Shown one piece after another: positions 9,941-20,508 of a stretch of DNA of 64,000 bases. The stretch is from Nitzschia sp. DOCU1 (Eukaryota; Bacillariophyta; Bacillariophyceae; Bacillariales; Bacillariaceae). The notes beneath the pieces were generated by a model. It saw only the letters and a program-made list of their open reading frames with translations. It was not told where the DNA came from and ran no database searches. Both the position numbers and the translations under genes were made by a program. The DNA is taken from NCBI GenBank assembly GCA_951394045.1, contig OX595999.1, forward strand, positions 1,240,001 to 1,304,000, written 5' to 3'. The first letter of the stretch is position 1. Each line of letters starts with the position of its first letter.

Positions 9941-11392
9941 TTAGACAAACGGTATTGTGCCTCCCCAAAGAGCTGCTAGCGCTTCTTGCATTTGATCCCG
10001 AGTCAGCGACGACGATGATGATTGCCGGTTTCTTCCCCCTTTCTTTCTGGCTTCTTCACGGCGCAGTGCTCGCCGAACTTCGTCTTCATAATGGAAGGTC
10101 GCCCCTGGCAACATTTCGGCCAGTGTATCATTCATCATAACTTCCCCCTTGATCATCAAATTCTCCATGTCGCTGAATTCTTCGAGGGAACGACGGTGCT
10201 GCTTGCTTCCCAAGCTCTTGGAGCAGTCCAGAATAGCGCTCGTTCGCGGAATTCGGAGCTTTTCATATATTGACGTGGCCTTGGCAAAGTTACGAAGATC
10301 CAGCGACTCGGTTTCCTCGTTATAGCAAAGAGCCTTGAGCAGAAGTACCAACGTCCCGGCGTCTTCAATGCCCATTTGGGCACCTTGTCCAACATATGGT
10401 ACGGGAGGATGAGCTGCATCCCCAACAAGCACAATCCGGCGGTGGCGGCCATAGACCCAGCGATCCAGTCTAGGATTCAACAAGGCAAAGCCCACGCGCA
10501 CAGCATGATCGACTCGGTATAACGGCTCCGTATACTGCTCGTCCCACCCGTCTTCTTCCATGTGTCGGGCAATCGTTGCAAACTGCTTCTTGCCTTCGAT
10601 CTTGGTCAAATTCCCCCAATCTCGCTTATCCGTGTTCTCTTCTTTAATATTGAAATGAATTTGGAAGCACTGCTCGTTCTCCCCCACGGGGAAGTATACG
10701 GCATGGAACTGAGATGTATCGGAACTGGGGAAGTGAATGCCGCGTTGTTGGACGGGACATTTGGCAATTCCCATTAAGCAAGTCACGCCAGTATATCCAA
10801 GTCTCACTTTTGCACTGGCCACCGATTGGCGGACTTGTGATTTACCACCATCCACACCAAACAATACTTCAGTGCGTCGGCGAGTACCATCCGTAAAGAA
10901 CACTTCCACGAGCCCATCGTCTTCTAGCTCGACGACATCTTCCACACCCTTGCGAAAGTGAATGGGGATGCGGGCTTTGGCGACTGCTTGATAGAGAGCA
11001 TCTTGAAGACGCCACCGCTTGATACCAATACTGTATAGTTCTTCGTCGCCTCCTGCTAGGATATCTTCTTTAGCTTCCGCGATTTTAGTGCCATCGTGTT
11101 TTTCCCACATGCGATATAGATAGGGATAGCCAGCTTCTCGTACTGAGCGCAAGAGTTCGGGATCAATGTCACGCAAGACTCGAAGTCCATTGGGGTATAA
11201 TCCGAGACCCGCTCCGACATCCTCGGCAAAACCATGAGCTTTCTCGTAAATCTCGGGAGTAATGCCAAGGTGCTTCTTGATCGCCAATGCCAGAACGAGG
11301 CCCACAATGCCGCCACCGACGATAACAAATGTAGCGGGTGGGTCAGAGTCACTCTCTGGGAAATCATGGACGGATGTCGGTGACATGTTCAT
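9941..11392 (-). CDS. FAD-dependent monooxygenase (salicylate hydroxylase-like), copy 1
   Basis: Single exon, 483 aa. The N-terminal Rossmann motif VIVGGGIVGLVLALAIKKH binds the ADP part of FAD; the second FAD motif, GDAAHPPVPYVGQGAQMGIEDA, lies at about residue 320, and a mid-protein DG motif (FGVDGGKSQVRQ) is also present. This is the class A flavoprotein hydroxylase fold used for NAD(P)H-dependent aromatic or related hydroxylation. Substrate is unknown. A closely similar gene lies head-to-head at 12799-14281, so the two derive from an inverted duplication. This copy lacks the intron that splits copy 2. The C-terminus has an Arg/Lys and Ser-rich tail absent from copy 2. Confidence 0.85.
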   Translation of the reverse strand: MNMSPTSVHDFPESDSDPPATFVIVGGGIVGLVLALAIKKHLGITPEIYEKAHGFAEDVGAGLGLYPNGLRVLRDIDPELLRSVREAGYPYLYRMWEKHDGTKIAEAKEDILAGGDEELYSIGIKRWRLQDALYQAVAKARIPIHFRKGVEDVVELEDDGLVEVFFTDGTRRRTEVLFGVDGGKSQVRQSVASAKVRLGYTGVTCLMGIAKCPVQQRGIHFPSSDTSQFHAVYFPVGENEQCFQIHFNIKEENTDKRDWGNLTKIEGKKQFATIARHMEEDGWDEQYTEPLYRVDHAVRVGFALLNPRLDRWVYGRHRRIVLVGDAAHPPVPYVGQGAQMGIEDAGTLVLLLKALCYNEETESLDLRNFAKATSIYEKLRIPRTSAILDCSKSLGSKQHRRSLEEFSDMENLMIKGEVMMNDTLAEMLPGATFHYEDEVRRALRREEARKKGGRNRQSSSSSLTRDQMQEALAALWGGTIPFV

Positions 11393-12798
11393 GAGTCAAT
11401 CGTTTGGAGATATTTTGGCAATTTTGTGGATGCCAAAGTTTGTTTGGACGAGGGAAAGTGTGAGGGAAAATGATTGTTGATGCCGCTTTCGAGAGACAAT
11501 TTTGTTCTTCCGGTTCGCATTTTGTGAGATGTACAAGATGTCCTATCATGTACAATCGTTAAGTAAAATATCTAGTCGACTGTACTCTGTTGGGAATTGG
11601 AAACTCGCTTCGCCTTCGACAATCATTTCGGGTTCGGATTTCAAGACAATTTTCCTTCAAGATTGAGGCATATATATTTCAGATGTCACCAATCGTTGTG
11701 GTTAAAGAGTTGCGATTGTCTTGGGCCTGATTTCAGCTAACGTACTCTAAAAATTAGAATCCAATGACCTTATCTGGTACCTGGTACTATACGGATCTAT
11801 GCGTTAGTTGCTCTCTCCTCTATCGTACGTACTCCAAGGACGGTGATGATGCATGGGATTCTACCGGTAGTATCCGTGCAGCAGTCGAGAGTGAATGACC
11901 TGAGTCGTATTTCTTGTTCTGGGGTTCGCTCGTACTAAAGGCCCACTTAAGTGTACCAAGATGATCTACAAACAAGCAAGAACGAGAACAAGAAGCGAGA
12001 AGCGAGAACAACTCCTAGCTAGCAGTACCAGTTCAAGCCGTCGTGTTGCGAGCGGTCAAAGTGGCCTTATTAATTTGGACAGCGGCCTTCTTTCTTCTTC
12101 GCTGTTGATCATTGTATCTATTGGTAGAGGTAGTTAGTACTACTACTAGGAGTACATCAGTACTACTCGGCTGCTGGGGACGACGAGGACAGCAGCAGCA
12201 ACGCAGCTGTGTTGTGCTGCGCTGTTGTTGGTCTTGTGCTAGCTAGTAGTAGTCTTGTTGTTGTCAGAAAAAAGACATATCGTCCTCCTCGTCCTACCGG
12301 CGTAATGGATACTTCTCAAAGCTAACGGAGTGCTTTGTGGATCAAGCACCTCCTAATAGCACCTGTCAACTACCGTTATCACCCCGTCCCTACCAATACG
12401 GTTTGTCTGCTACTCGTACCGACCATGCTGGGCTATGGGCAATCGAAACAGGGTAGTAGTATGACGGATCCCTCATCGGAGAGCGGTCGTTCTAGTCGTC
12501 GAGTCCGCTGTAATCATGACCGAGTTCGGGTTGACAAAAGGGATAAATGCCCTTCCATCGATTGGGCCTGTTCTTTGAACAATGAAAGCAATAATGACGG
12601 AGGTCACAAAGACAGCCGAGACCCTTTCCATTAAATGCCGGGGCAATTGATGAAAGATGTCGCGAAAACCCGAACACTCGCCTACACAACATTTTGGGCC
12701 TACCACCAGCAACTTGCGGCTCTCGCAGATCGCATCGCACAAATTTAGAATTATTACACTTCTTCGGGTTAAAAAAAATCAAAGAAAAGATACCGACA
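11393..12798. other. Divergent intergenic region between the two monooxygenases
   Basis: About 1.4 kb between two ATGs that point away from each other, so it must hold both promoters. The middle (about 12120-12260) is rich in TAC/AGT and CAG/GTT trinucleotide runs. I see no coding sequence and could not find an obvious mirrored promoter motif by eye. Confidence 0.5.
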
Positions 12799-14281
12799 AT
12801 GGTGGGCTTGAATATGACACCACCAGAACCAGAACCTGCCACCATGGTGATTTCGGGTGCAGGTATTGTGGGGCTTGTTCTCGCCCTGGCGCTCAAAAAA
12901 CATGTTGGGATCAAAGCTGAAATCTATGAAAAGGCTCATCAATTCCATAGTGACGTAGGTGCTGCCCTCGGAATGTACCCGAACGGACTCCGCGTTTTGC
13001 GTGACATTGATCCAAAGCTTATGAGAGCCGTGAAAGAACAAGGATATCCCTACTTGTTCCGTCGATGGGAGCGTCACGATGGTACGGAAATCGCTACAGC
13101 TTCCGAAGACGTTCTAAGCAAAGACGACGAAGAATTGTGCAGTATTGGAATTCGTCGTTGGAAACTCCAGAACGTTTTGTACGAGGCCGTCATAAGAGCC
13201 GGTATCCCTGTTTACTTTAACAAGGCGACATCCGGCATCGTCGAGCACGACAATGACTTGATTGAAGTCCTTTTTGAGGATGGCAGCAGTCGATTCACCA
13301 AAGTTCTATTTGGAGTGGACGGTGGCAGGTCGGCAGTTCGTCAGACTGTCGCTGATCCGGAAGTCAAACTTGAGTACACTGGTGTGACTTGCTTGATGGG
13401 CATCTCCGACTGCCCGGCGCCTCGTCGAGGAATCAGTTTCCCAAGCTCCACAGTATCTAATTTCCATGCTGTATATTTTCCCACCGGATCAAACGAACAA
13501 TGCTTTCAGGTAAGATATTCGACCCACTCGCGGAACGTGATTATCGCACAATTCTCCGTGATTCTTACCATTCTGTGGTGACTTGAAGATTCATTTCAAT
13601 ATTGATGAGGACCATGCCGACAAGAGTCACTGGGGAAACTTGAGCCAGGTAGATGGAAAAGAAGAATTCGATAAATTGGCGGCTAAAATGAAGGAAGACG
13701 GATGGCATGAAAGATATACCGAACCTCTCTACCGAGTGGAGCATGCAGTAAAAGTTGGCTTTGCCTTGTTGAGCCCGCGTCTCAAGCGATGGGTTTACGG
13801 AAAGAATCGAAGAATTATTTTGGTCGGTGATGCTGCGCATCCACCAGTTCCGTATATTGGCCAGGGTGCCCAAATGGGTGTCGAGGATGCGGGCACACTA
13901 TGCCTGTTGCTAAAGCATCTTTGCGTCGGAGAAGATGGAAAATTCAATCTGGAAAATGTTGGCAGGGCTGCTGGAATTTACGAAAGGATTCGTATCCCGA
14001 GGACATCCAAAATATTGGACTGCTCCAAGTCTCTTGGTGATATGCAAGAAACTCGCACTCACAGTACCCACGACGCCGCGATGCGCGAACTCTACATTGA
14101 GGGGGAGATTTTGATGAATGAAACCTTGCCGGTCATGTTTCCTGGGGCCACCTACGACTACACAAGAGACGTCATGGACGCAGTCTTGGAAGAACAGGTC
14201 CGCATGCGTGATTTGAACGTATTTGATGGTCTCATGCACAAGGCAGAGGCCCTCTTTGAAGAGGTGGAGGAGACCATCTAG
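12799..14281 (+). CDS. FAD-dependent monooxygenase (salicylate hydroxylase-like), copy 2
   Basis: Two exons, 12799-13509 and 13589-14281, with a 79-nt intron (CAG/GTAAGA ... TTGAAG/ATT) in phase 0, giving about 467 aa. The splice restores the colinear match with copy 1 across NEQCFQ/IHFNI. FAD motifs are MVISGAGIVGLVLALALKKH near residue 15 and GDAAHPPVPYIGQGAQMGVE near 316. ATG 12799 is used because it is the first in frame after the AT-rich leader; ATGs at 12814 and 12844 are alternatives, the last lying just before the FAD motif. Substrate is unknown. The two copies differ throughout, so the duplication is not recent. Confidence 0.85.
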
Positions 14282-14379
14282 AGAGGGGTCAATCAAGAAT
14301 CAGGGGATAACGCTAATAGCCAGGTTTATCATAAATAGCTCGTAATTGTTCTCGGGCACCAAAAGAGAAAGTTGCAGAC

Positions 14380-15096
14380 TTATTTCAGACCTTTTGCCTC
14401 ATCTCCATCGAGCTGAATGGCTTCGGCACCAAATCCAAAGAACCCCTGCTTCTTTTTTTGTTCCTTGGCCTCGGGCGGTGTTTTGTCTTGTTCAAACATG
14501 ATCTGTCCAACTTTTCCCACCGCTTTGAACAAGTCTGCCGGCGACAGAGGCTTTCGTTCCTTGACTTCAATGACGACCGGAGACTCATAGTTTTCATCCA
14601 TGATAATTTCTTCCTCTCCTTCATCGTCATCACGTACCCACTCATCGTCACCCAGTTGGTTGGTCAAAATGGTATACATGGCCGAGACTGGACCACGATA
14701 CAAGACTAATTCCATACGACCCGATGCAGCGACAAGCTTGTTCATGACGGAATCAAAATCTTGCCCGACAACTACCTCTCCATTTACTGCCATGAGCTGG
14801 TCACCGACTCGAAGCCCGGCAATACCCCCATTCTGCCCTTCAGCAACGTCGTCAACCACTAATCCATAGTATGGGTCTGGGTTTTCACCAAAGACAATAC
14901 CCAATGGTTTTGGAACATCCGCAGCGTATCCAATCTCCAAACATGTCCTGTAGGGGACTGCGCAAAGCTGGGTAGAAGACTGTTGTTTGACAAACGATAT
15001 AGACCGAGCGTAGTGGGCGGCTTGAAAGGCTTTTGTTCCATCGAGGGCACTAAATACCCATACAAGGAGCAGAGAAGAGAGGGAAAGTGTTCTCAT
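14380..15096 (-). CDS. PDZ-domain protein, probably plastid-targeted
   Basis: Single exon, 238 aa. The first 22 residues are a hydrophobic signal peptide ending TKAFQAAH; Phe at the predicted +1 followed by a Ser/Arg/Gln-rich stretch is the bipartite presequence used by diatoms to import proteins into the complex plastid. A PDZ domain lies at about residues 65-140 (PLGIVFGE, GGIAGLRVGDQLMAVNGE, LVLYRG). The C-terminal third is acidic, then Lys-rich and ends with GFFGFGAEA. PDZ domains bind C-terminal peptides; no protease domain is present, so an adaptor or scaffold role in the plastid is an inference. It is transcribed away from the transporter gene. Confidence 0.75.
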   Translation of the reverse strand: MRTLSLSSLLLVWVFSALDGTKAFQAAHYARSISFVKQQSSTQLCAVPYRTCLEIGYAADVPKPLGIVFGENPDPYYGLVVDDVAEGQNGGIAGLRVGDQLMAVNGEVVVGQDFDSVMNKLVAASGRMELVLYRGPVSAMYTILTNQLGDDEWVRDDDEGEEEIIMDENYESPVVIEVKERKPLSPADLFKAVGKVGQIMFEQDKTPPEAKEQKKKQGFFGFGAEAIQLDGDEAKGLK

Positions 15097-15585
15097 GGCG
15101 AATCTTTTCGTTTGTTTAGCCTTGTGTCAAGCAAAAGTAAACACAATGTGCTTGCAAAAGTGTCATCGTCCAACAGCTGGCATTGAAGGATCAACTTCAT
15201 TGCGAGAAAAAAGGTTTCGGATGCAAAATTCGCTCTTTGTCTCGTGTGCCTTTCTCGCTTGCGTCATTCGTTATGACTCATCCGACACCAAATCTTTCTG
15301 GCGCGCCAGAAAGCGTGCCAGCTCTGTCACCGCCTTGCCGTCTTCCGAACGAATTCTCATTTTTGATGATTCGATTCCTTCGACCTGTTTTGCCTTCTCC
15401 GATCCCGGCCCTTCGCCTCCCACCAAATCAAATCTTTTGTGCTGTCGTAGCTTTTCCACAGGCCCCAAAAGTAGGAATCCTTTCTCGACGACGACGTTGC
15501 CGGCATCGTTTTGTCCCTCATTGCAAGAGCTCTTGCCTTTCATACACATCTGCTATAGAATCAGGCAGAGAAAAAGCTAAGGAAG
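15097..15585. other. Divergent intergenic region (PDZ gene / transporter)
   Basis: This 489-nt region holds both promoters. A 92-codon open frame on the minus strand (15271-15549) was considered but shows no recognisable domain or signal. Confidence 0.45.
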
Positions 15586-17775
15586 ATGAGGCCGAACGAG
15601 CACACCGAGTTGCTCGGCGACCTGAAGAAACGCGAGGGTGTAAGATCTCTTCCGCGCTGGAAAGATTCGATTGTGAAGCAAATGACATTGTCGCTCACTG
15701 CCATTTTTCTCTCTATATATATGTAGTATGGTAACTCGGACTTTGATCGTAGTCTCCGTAGTGCCAGTGCGGGTGCTTTGGGTGGGAGTGCTTCCCTCGG
15801 AAATTTCCGCATTGCCGAAATGCCCCAAATTCCTGGCTTGCCCAAATCTTACTCGGTCAGTGCCGACGGCCGACCTAGCACATTGACTCCCAGTCAACTC
15901 GGAAAGCAAGAATTGTATACTCAAGTGCCATTTACAGCCGTCTTTGGGTTGCAAAAGAGTACGCGTGACATTTCGCAAGCCTTTGCGTCGTATGCCGCCG
16001 AATTGGATGTCAGCACTCAAACCGGCCTCAGTGAAGCCGAAAAGGAATTGAGGAGCTCGCGAGCGTCCATGATTATTTTGGATGAATTGGAATTTGATGC
16101 TCAAGTTGTGACCACTCCACTAGTCTTTGCGATTATTGTGGCAGCGGCCAGTCAATTTCTGGTGGGATACAATACAGGTACGTATAGGACGACAGATTGG
16201 CGCCGGCTACATGCCGTCATTTGATTGTTTTCTTACTTGCATGTTTGTTTCTTTTGATTTTAGGCGTCATGAATGCTCCCGAAAAAGTGGTCTTTCCAGG
16301 GCATTCGACAGGATTGTGGTCCTTGGCAGTAGCTGCCTTTGCCGTCGGTGGACCCTTTGGAGCCGTCGTGGGAGGGAAAATGGCCGACCAGCGAGGTCGT
16401 CGTGGAGCATTGTTGTTGTGTACGTGGACCTTTTTGTTGGGTGGACTCTTGCAAACCTTTGCGCCCGACATGTATACCATTATTTTGAGCCGTTTTATTA
16501 TTGGATTTGCTTCGGGATATTCCTCCGTGTTGGTGCCCATTTATTTGGGTGAACTCGCGCCGCCCACCTTGCGTGGTATGCTAGGAACCTTGACGCAATT
16601 TGCCTTGGTGATTGGAATATTGATTGCGGATTTGTTGGCCTTTCCATTTGCAACAGAAAGTACTTGGAGAGTTTTGTTTGGAGTGACGTCCATTACGGCT
16701 TTTGCTCAACTCTTGTGCAGTCCCTTTTTGTTGGAGAGTCCCCGCTGGTTGCTCAACCGGGATCCAAAATCCTTGCGAGCCCGTTACATTATCAAGAGGC
16801 TACGTGGGTTGCGATATGATCATGAAGTTGAAGCCGAAGTAGGAAACTTTGTGATTGGAGAAGCCGCCCAGCACCAAGACAAGGTCAAACAATCGGACGT
16901 TTTGATGGAAATGGTATCCCACCGCAAACTCCGAATCTTGCTACTCTCGTCGCTAGTCTTGCAAATGGCCCAACAATTGTGTGGTATCAACGCCGTCTTT
17001 TACTACTCGACTTCGTTTTTTGAAGGTGTCATTGACAATCCATTGGTCGGTACCACCATTGTCGGTGCTGTTAATGTGATTGCTACCTACGTGGCATTGT
17101 TGTTGATGGACACGTGTGGACGCCGCAGTTTGATTTTGTGGTCTTCGGGTGGCATGTTTTTCAGCTGTGTTATCATTGTTCTGTCGTTGCTGGGATACTT
17201 TAGCAACATGGCGGCCTTGTTTGCCGTCAATGCCTACGTGACCTTTTTCGAGATTGGTTTGGGGCCCATCCCATGGTTGATTGTTGCCGAAATGTTTGAA
17301 GGAAAATACGTGGCGGTTGCCATGTCCCTGTGTTCCCAACTCAACTGGGCTTGCAACTTTATCATTGGTCTTATTTTTCCTTGGTTGAACCAACATTTGG
17401 GGCCCTACTCGTTTGGGCCGTTTGCGACTGTCTTGGCGTTGGCATTTGCCTTTGCTTTGTTTGTTTTGCCGGAAACTCAAGGCAAGAGTCCGTCCGAGCT
17501 GGTGGCAGAAATGACTCGACGAAACTCCAAGAGTATGGTGTATGAAGTAAACGAAGAGGATGCAGGTGCCATTGACTTGGAATGGCGCAAGGCTATGGAG
17601 CAATTGATGCAAGAAGAGCAAAGTCAAATGCAAAAAGGAACCTATGGTAAGCGTGACTGTGTGTTGCGTCAAAGAACATCTGTGAACTTTGTTCTAACTT
17701 ACACTCTTTCTCTCTTGCTGCCCAGATTATGGTTTTAAGCCAATCGAAGGAGAGGAGAATCCGCATATGATTTAA
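15586..17775 (+). CDS. Sugar-porter MFS transporter
   Basis: Four exons reconstructed from splice signals: 15586-15639, 15727-16177, 16264-17646 and 17726-17775, giving about 645 aa. The first exon encodes 18 residues (donor GGT/GTAAGA); the last encodes the final 16 residues. The core has the 12 membrane spans of the sugar-porter family and its signatures: [12 protein letters not shown] in loop 2-3, LESPRWLLN after span 6, [13 protein letters not shown] in span 7, [12 protein letters not shown] in span 10 and LPETQGKS after span 12. A hydrophilic N-terminal region of roughly 165 residues precedes span 1, longer than in most family members. It probably moves a hexose or polyol by facilitated diffusion or proton symport; substrate and membrane are not decidable. 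A damaged copy of its last exon lies at about 19636-19693. Confidence 0.87.
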
Positions 17776-17841
17776 ATGGGAAATAAACTAGTTCAGTACA
17801 GCTTCATGGGTCAAGTGGTTACTATTATTATATCATTTTTT

Positions 17842-18240
17842 ACAAGTCGGTCTTCATGCTGACGCCGGAAGAGTCCAATGGAGTCCCAGAAGCGCAGATT
17901 TCGGAATCCGAAATGGCTTTGGCCGCATGACTAGCAGCAGCGTTACTACCGGTTGCCGCAGTGTCTTTTGTAGCGACTACCGAAAGGAATTTTCCGAATC
18001 CCTGAGCCATTGTTCCACCATCGTGTGGTGTGGACTAAAAATCATTCCGGCTGTGGCGATGGAGAAGATGCAGCCCGTTGCCTTTTGAGTGATTTGATAC
18101 TCGTCATTTAGTTGCTTTGCTCGATTCAAAGTAGCAATTCCAAATTGCTTTGACTTTTGCAAGAGCGTCTGTTCGTCATCCTGGTCTCGGATCATGACAT
18201 TGGCTTGGATTCCTACACTGTTGTTGTTGAAAAGGGTCAT
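17842..18240 (-). pseudogene. Truncated copy of small orphan gene family (copy 1)
   Basis: From ATG 18240 the frame matches the 225-aa gene at 18610-19287 but lacks roughly 90 residues after the first seven codons (MTLFNNN then VGIQANV). It follows that gene through NRAKQLNDEYQITQK, then goes out of frame and stops at 17977. The DNA down to about 17842, including TACAAGTC and the C-terminal codons, still aligns with copy 2 at 18612-18780. A deletion plus at least one frameshift is therefore the simplest reading. An 87-aa short protein could still be made. Confidence 0.7.
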
Positions 18241-18447
18241 GTTAAGGCTATTTCTTCTTCGGGCTAGTAGACGTGATGAGAGATCTTTCGGTCGGTCGGA
18301 TTGGAAATTGTGCGAGGAGCACAAGATCGAAAGATTTTTTTGTGGCGCAGTCCAGTCCCGCTGGATGTCTGTACGACGGACGGTACGTCGTCAATTTGAT
18401 CGTGCCACGGATCAACGAAGAACTGTATGCATACGGCCCCCCGGTCC

Positions 18448-18550
18448 TTCGAGCTCCTCACGAGTCCACAGTGAGACACGAGGTCTCTGCGATCTTTAGC
18501 GAGAGATCTTTTTGCGGTCCGACGACCATGATGCCCTCCCATCGATCGGA
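18448..18550. repeat. Upstream module, copy 1 of 3
   Basis: A roughly 100-bp block starting TTCGAGCTCC and ending ATCGATCGGA, with AGGTCTCTGCGATCTTT and CGACCATGATG inside. It lies about 210 bp upstream of the broken small gene (minus strand). Two further copies lie at 19475-19567 and 20315-20422. Confidence 0.75.
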
Positions 18551-18609
18551 AGCCAAGACCAAAAGACATGACCGTTACTATTACTATTAGTAGGATAGGT
18601 TCAAAAAAT

Positions 18610-19287
18610 TTACAAGTCAGTGTTCATGCTGATGACGGGCGAGTCGCCCGAAGGAGTTTCAGTCTCAGAAGCGTAGATTTCGGGATCCGAAAAGGCTTCG
18701 GCGACATGACTAGCAGCAGCGTTACTACCGGTTGCCGTAGTGACTTCCGTCGCCAGCACTGAAAGGACCTTGATGACTCCTTGAGCCGTGCGTTCCACCA
18801 ACTTGTGCTCCTGAGTAAAGGCCACTCCGGCTTTAACAGTGGAGACGATACAGTTCTTTGTCTTTTGCGTGATTTGATACTCGTCGTTGAGTTGCTTGGC
18901 TCGATTCATAGTAGCAATTCCTAGCTGCTTTGACTTTTCCAAAAGCTTGTGTTCGTCATCCAAGTCTCGAACCATGACATTTGCTTGGACTCCAACACTC
19001 CCACAGGCTCGGGCAATGTCACCACCCATACCTTCATGAGTTTTGGCAAAATACATGCATCCCGTGGCACAAATAATGGACATGCAAAAACCACTTGTAA
19101 AGCATCCAGCCATGGCACCGACACAACCTGCGCATCTAGTCTCATTCCAACAAGAGGCGGCTACTGGCCCCGTTGGCGCATCGGCACTGTCAACAACTTC
19201 CTCCACGGGACGAGCAACAATGACTGCAGCGTCAAACAAGTCATCTTGTTGTTGGACCTGTTTGTAGTTGTTGTTGGAAAGGGTCAT
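18610..19287 (-). CDS. Orphan small protein with hydrophobic Cys/Gly segment (copy 2)
   Basis: Single exon, 225 aa, not recognised. The N-terminal quarter is acidic. It is followed by a Cys- and Gly-rich hydrophobic stretch at about residues 53-80 (CAGCVGAMAGCFTSG, SIICATGCMYFA) that could be a membrane segment or glycine zipper. The C-terminal half is polar and probably helical (DDEHKLLEKSKQLGIATMN, RAKQLNDEYQITQK). There is no signal peptide. This is the only intact member of a local family: copy 1 at 17842-18240 is broken, and a third upstream module has no gene. The conserved upstream module and conserved leader suggest that it is regulated through that block. Confidence 0.7.
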   Translation of the reverse strand: MTLSNNNYKQVQQQDDLFDAAVIVARPVEEVVDSADAPTGPVAASCWNETRCAGCVGAMAGCFTSGFCMSIICATGCMYFAKTHEGMGGDIARACGSVGVQANVMVRDLDDEHKLLEKSKQLGIATMNRAKQLNDEYQITQKTKNCIVSTVKAGVAFTQEHKLVERTAQGVIKVLSVLATEVTTATGSNAAASHVAEAFSDPEIYASETETPSGDSPVISMNTDL

Positions 19288-19474
19288 GGTAAGGCTATTT
19301 CTTTGTTGGCGGCTGTGCGGAGAGAGATTTGTCTGAGTCGGGTTGGAAATTGTGTGATCGGCACGAGATTTTGTGATGTGCGGAACGGGAAAATTGAAAA
19401 ACCAAGTCCCGCTTAGACAACGAGGTCTGTACGACGTTACGTCGTTCATGGATCGTGGGGTTCCCAGAAATTCG

Positions 19475-19567
19475 TTCGAGCTCCGGACGAAGCGAGAGGT
19501 CTGTGCGATCTTTTGCGAGATGCCTTTTGCGGCCCATCGACCATGATGATCTCTCATCGATCGGAGG
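19475..19567. repeat. Upstream module, copy 2 of 3
   Basis: The block runs from TTCGAGCTCC through AGGTCTGTGCGATCTTTTGC and CGACCATGATG to ATCGATCGGAGG. It sits about 190 bp upstream of the intact small gene on the minus strand, the same spacing as copy 1, so it may include its promoter. Confidence 0.75.
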
Positions 19568-19635
19568 ACGAAAGGCATGGCTTGACGCAAGATTTGGCCA
19601 GTACTTTAGGTAGAGACACCACCTTCGTTCTCTCT

Positions 19636-19693
19636 GGTTGCCCACAATTTGTTATGGTTTTAAAAAGCCAATGGAAGGAGAGGAGAATCCGCA
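19636..19693 (+). pseudogene. Damaged copy of the transporter's last exon
   Basis: The stretch TTATGGTTTTAAAAAGCC followed by GAAGGAGAGGAGAATCCGCA nearly repeats the final transporter exon at 17727-17766, including sequence before its splice acceptor (TTGCCCAC versus CTGCCCAG). An AA insertion and other changes break the frame. It shows that the tandem duplication unit began inside the transporter gene. Confidence 0.75.
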
Positions 19694-19819
19694 ACTACTT
19701 AGTTCCGTACATGGCTCCTCGGAAGAGTTGTGCGCCTGAATCCAACGAAGTGAATCCGTTGGATCCAAGCGTACAACCATCCGACGAGTCAAATAGCAGC
19801 CCGCCCTGCACCCGAGCGT

Positions 19820-19893
19820 CACAATCGTGCACTGGGGTGACATTGTCACCAAGCTAGCCTTGGTGACACCGTTACTCACAGTACACGATTGTG
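19820..19893. repeat. Imperfect 74-nt inverted repeat
   Basis: The outer arms CACAATCGTG and CACGATTGTG pair perfectly. The inner arms TGTCACCAAG and CTTGGTGACA pair perfectly around a five-base CTAGC centre. The middle of each arm is only partly complementary. Confidence 0.7.
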
Positions 19894-20314
19894 TAGCTCT
19901 GATGACTTCGAGCAGCCAAGCAAAGAGCCAAGTTCAAGACCTCGGGCGAGACAGCCAATGTCTGGCCTGAGGGCTCGAAACTTGTTTCTTTGCTTGGACG
20001 CTGATGATTTGGAGGCTTTTGCCGCGCTGAACTTGGATCCCTATCATACGTGCGAACGCCTTTCACGCTGGATTTCCTCGCGGGCAAGGACAACATCCAA
20101 CGGTGCCTCCTGTCGCGGCATCACGGTGGGCAATCCTTTCGCCAGCCGCTGCCGTCAAACCAGTCATGTTTCATGGCAGGACATGACATGGTACAAAACT
20201 GAGACGACAGTGCATTTTGTTTATGGAGAGATGCCACAAACATCAGAGAGGAATGATGTAATTTGTGGCCGATCTTTTTCGTGGCCACGCTGATGGGCGT
20301 TGTTCGCATAAATT

Positions 20315-20422
20315 TTCGAGCTCCTGAAGGATTCCACGTGCGAGGTCTGTGCGATCTTTGTCTCTATGCGAGATCTTTTGGCGGTCCAAAACGACCATGA
20401 TGCAGCTCCCATCGATCGGAGG
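20315..20422. repeat. Upstream module, copy 3 of 3 (orphan)
   Basis: TTCGAGCTCC, AGGTCTGTGCGATCTTTG, CGACCATGATG and ATCGATCGGAGGCATG are all present. Similarity to copy 2 continues downstream (AAGATTTGGCCA, then GTAGA and ACACC). No small gene follows it on the minus strand. It now lies less than 100 bp upstream of the plus-strand SDR gene, so it could have been co-opted as part of that promoter. Confidence 0.7.
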
Positions 20423-20508
20423 CATGACTTTGTAAGATTTGGCCACTACGTATAGTAGAAACACCGCATCGATTCCTGTTTGTTGCTTCTTGTAGAGAAA
20501 GGAATAGT

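Larger units (their letters stand above)
19694..20508. other. Remainder of the decayed tandem array, no intact gene
   Basis: Where a third gene copy would be expected, no frame similar to the small orphan protein is visible on either strand. The region includes an imperfect hairpin (19820-19893) and the third upstream module (20315-20422), and ends at the SDR gene. Confidence 0.5.

Noticed and set aside
15271..15549. 92-codon minus-strand frame in the divergent promoter region
   Set aside because: No domain, signal peptide or splice partner; it lies where two promoters must be, and its length is compatible with chance.
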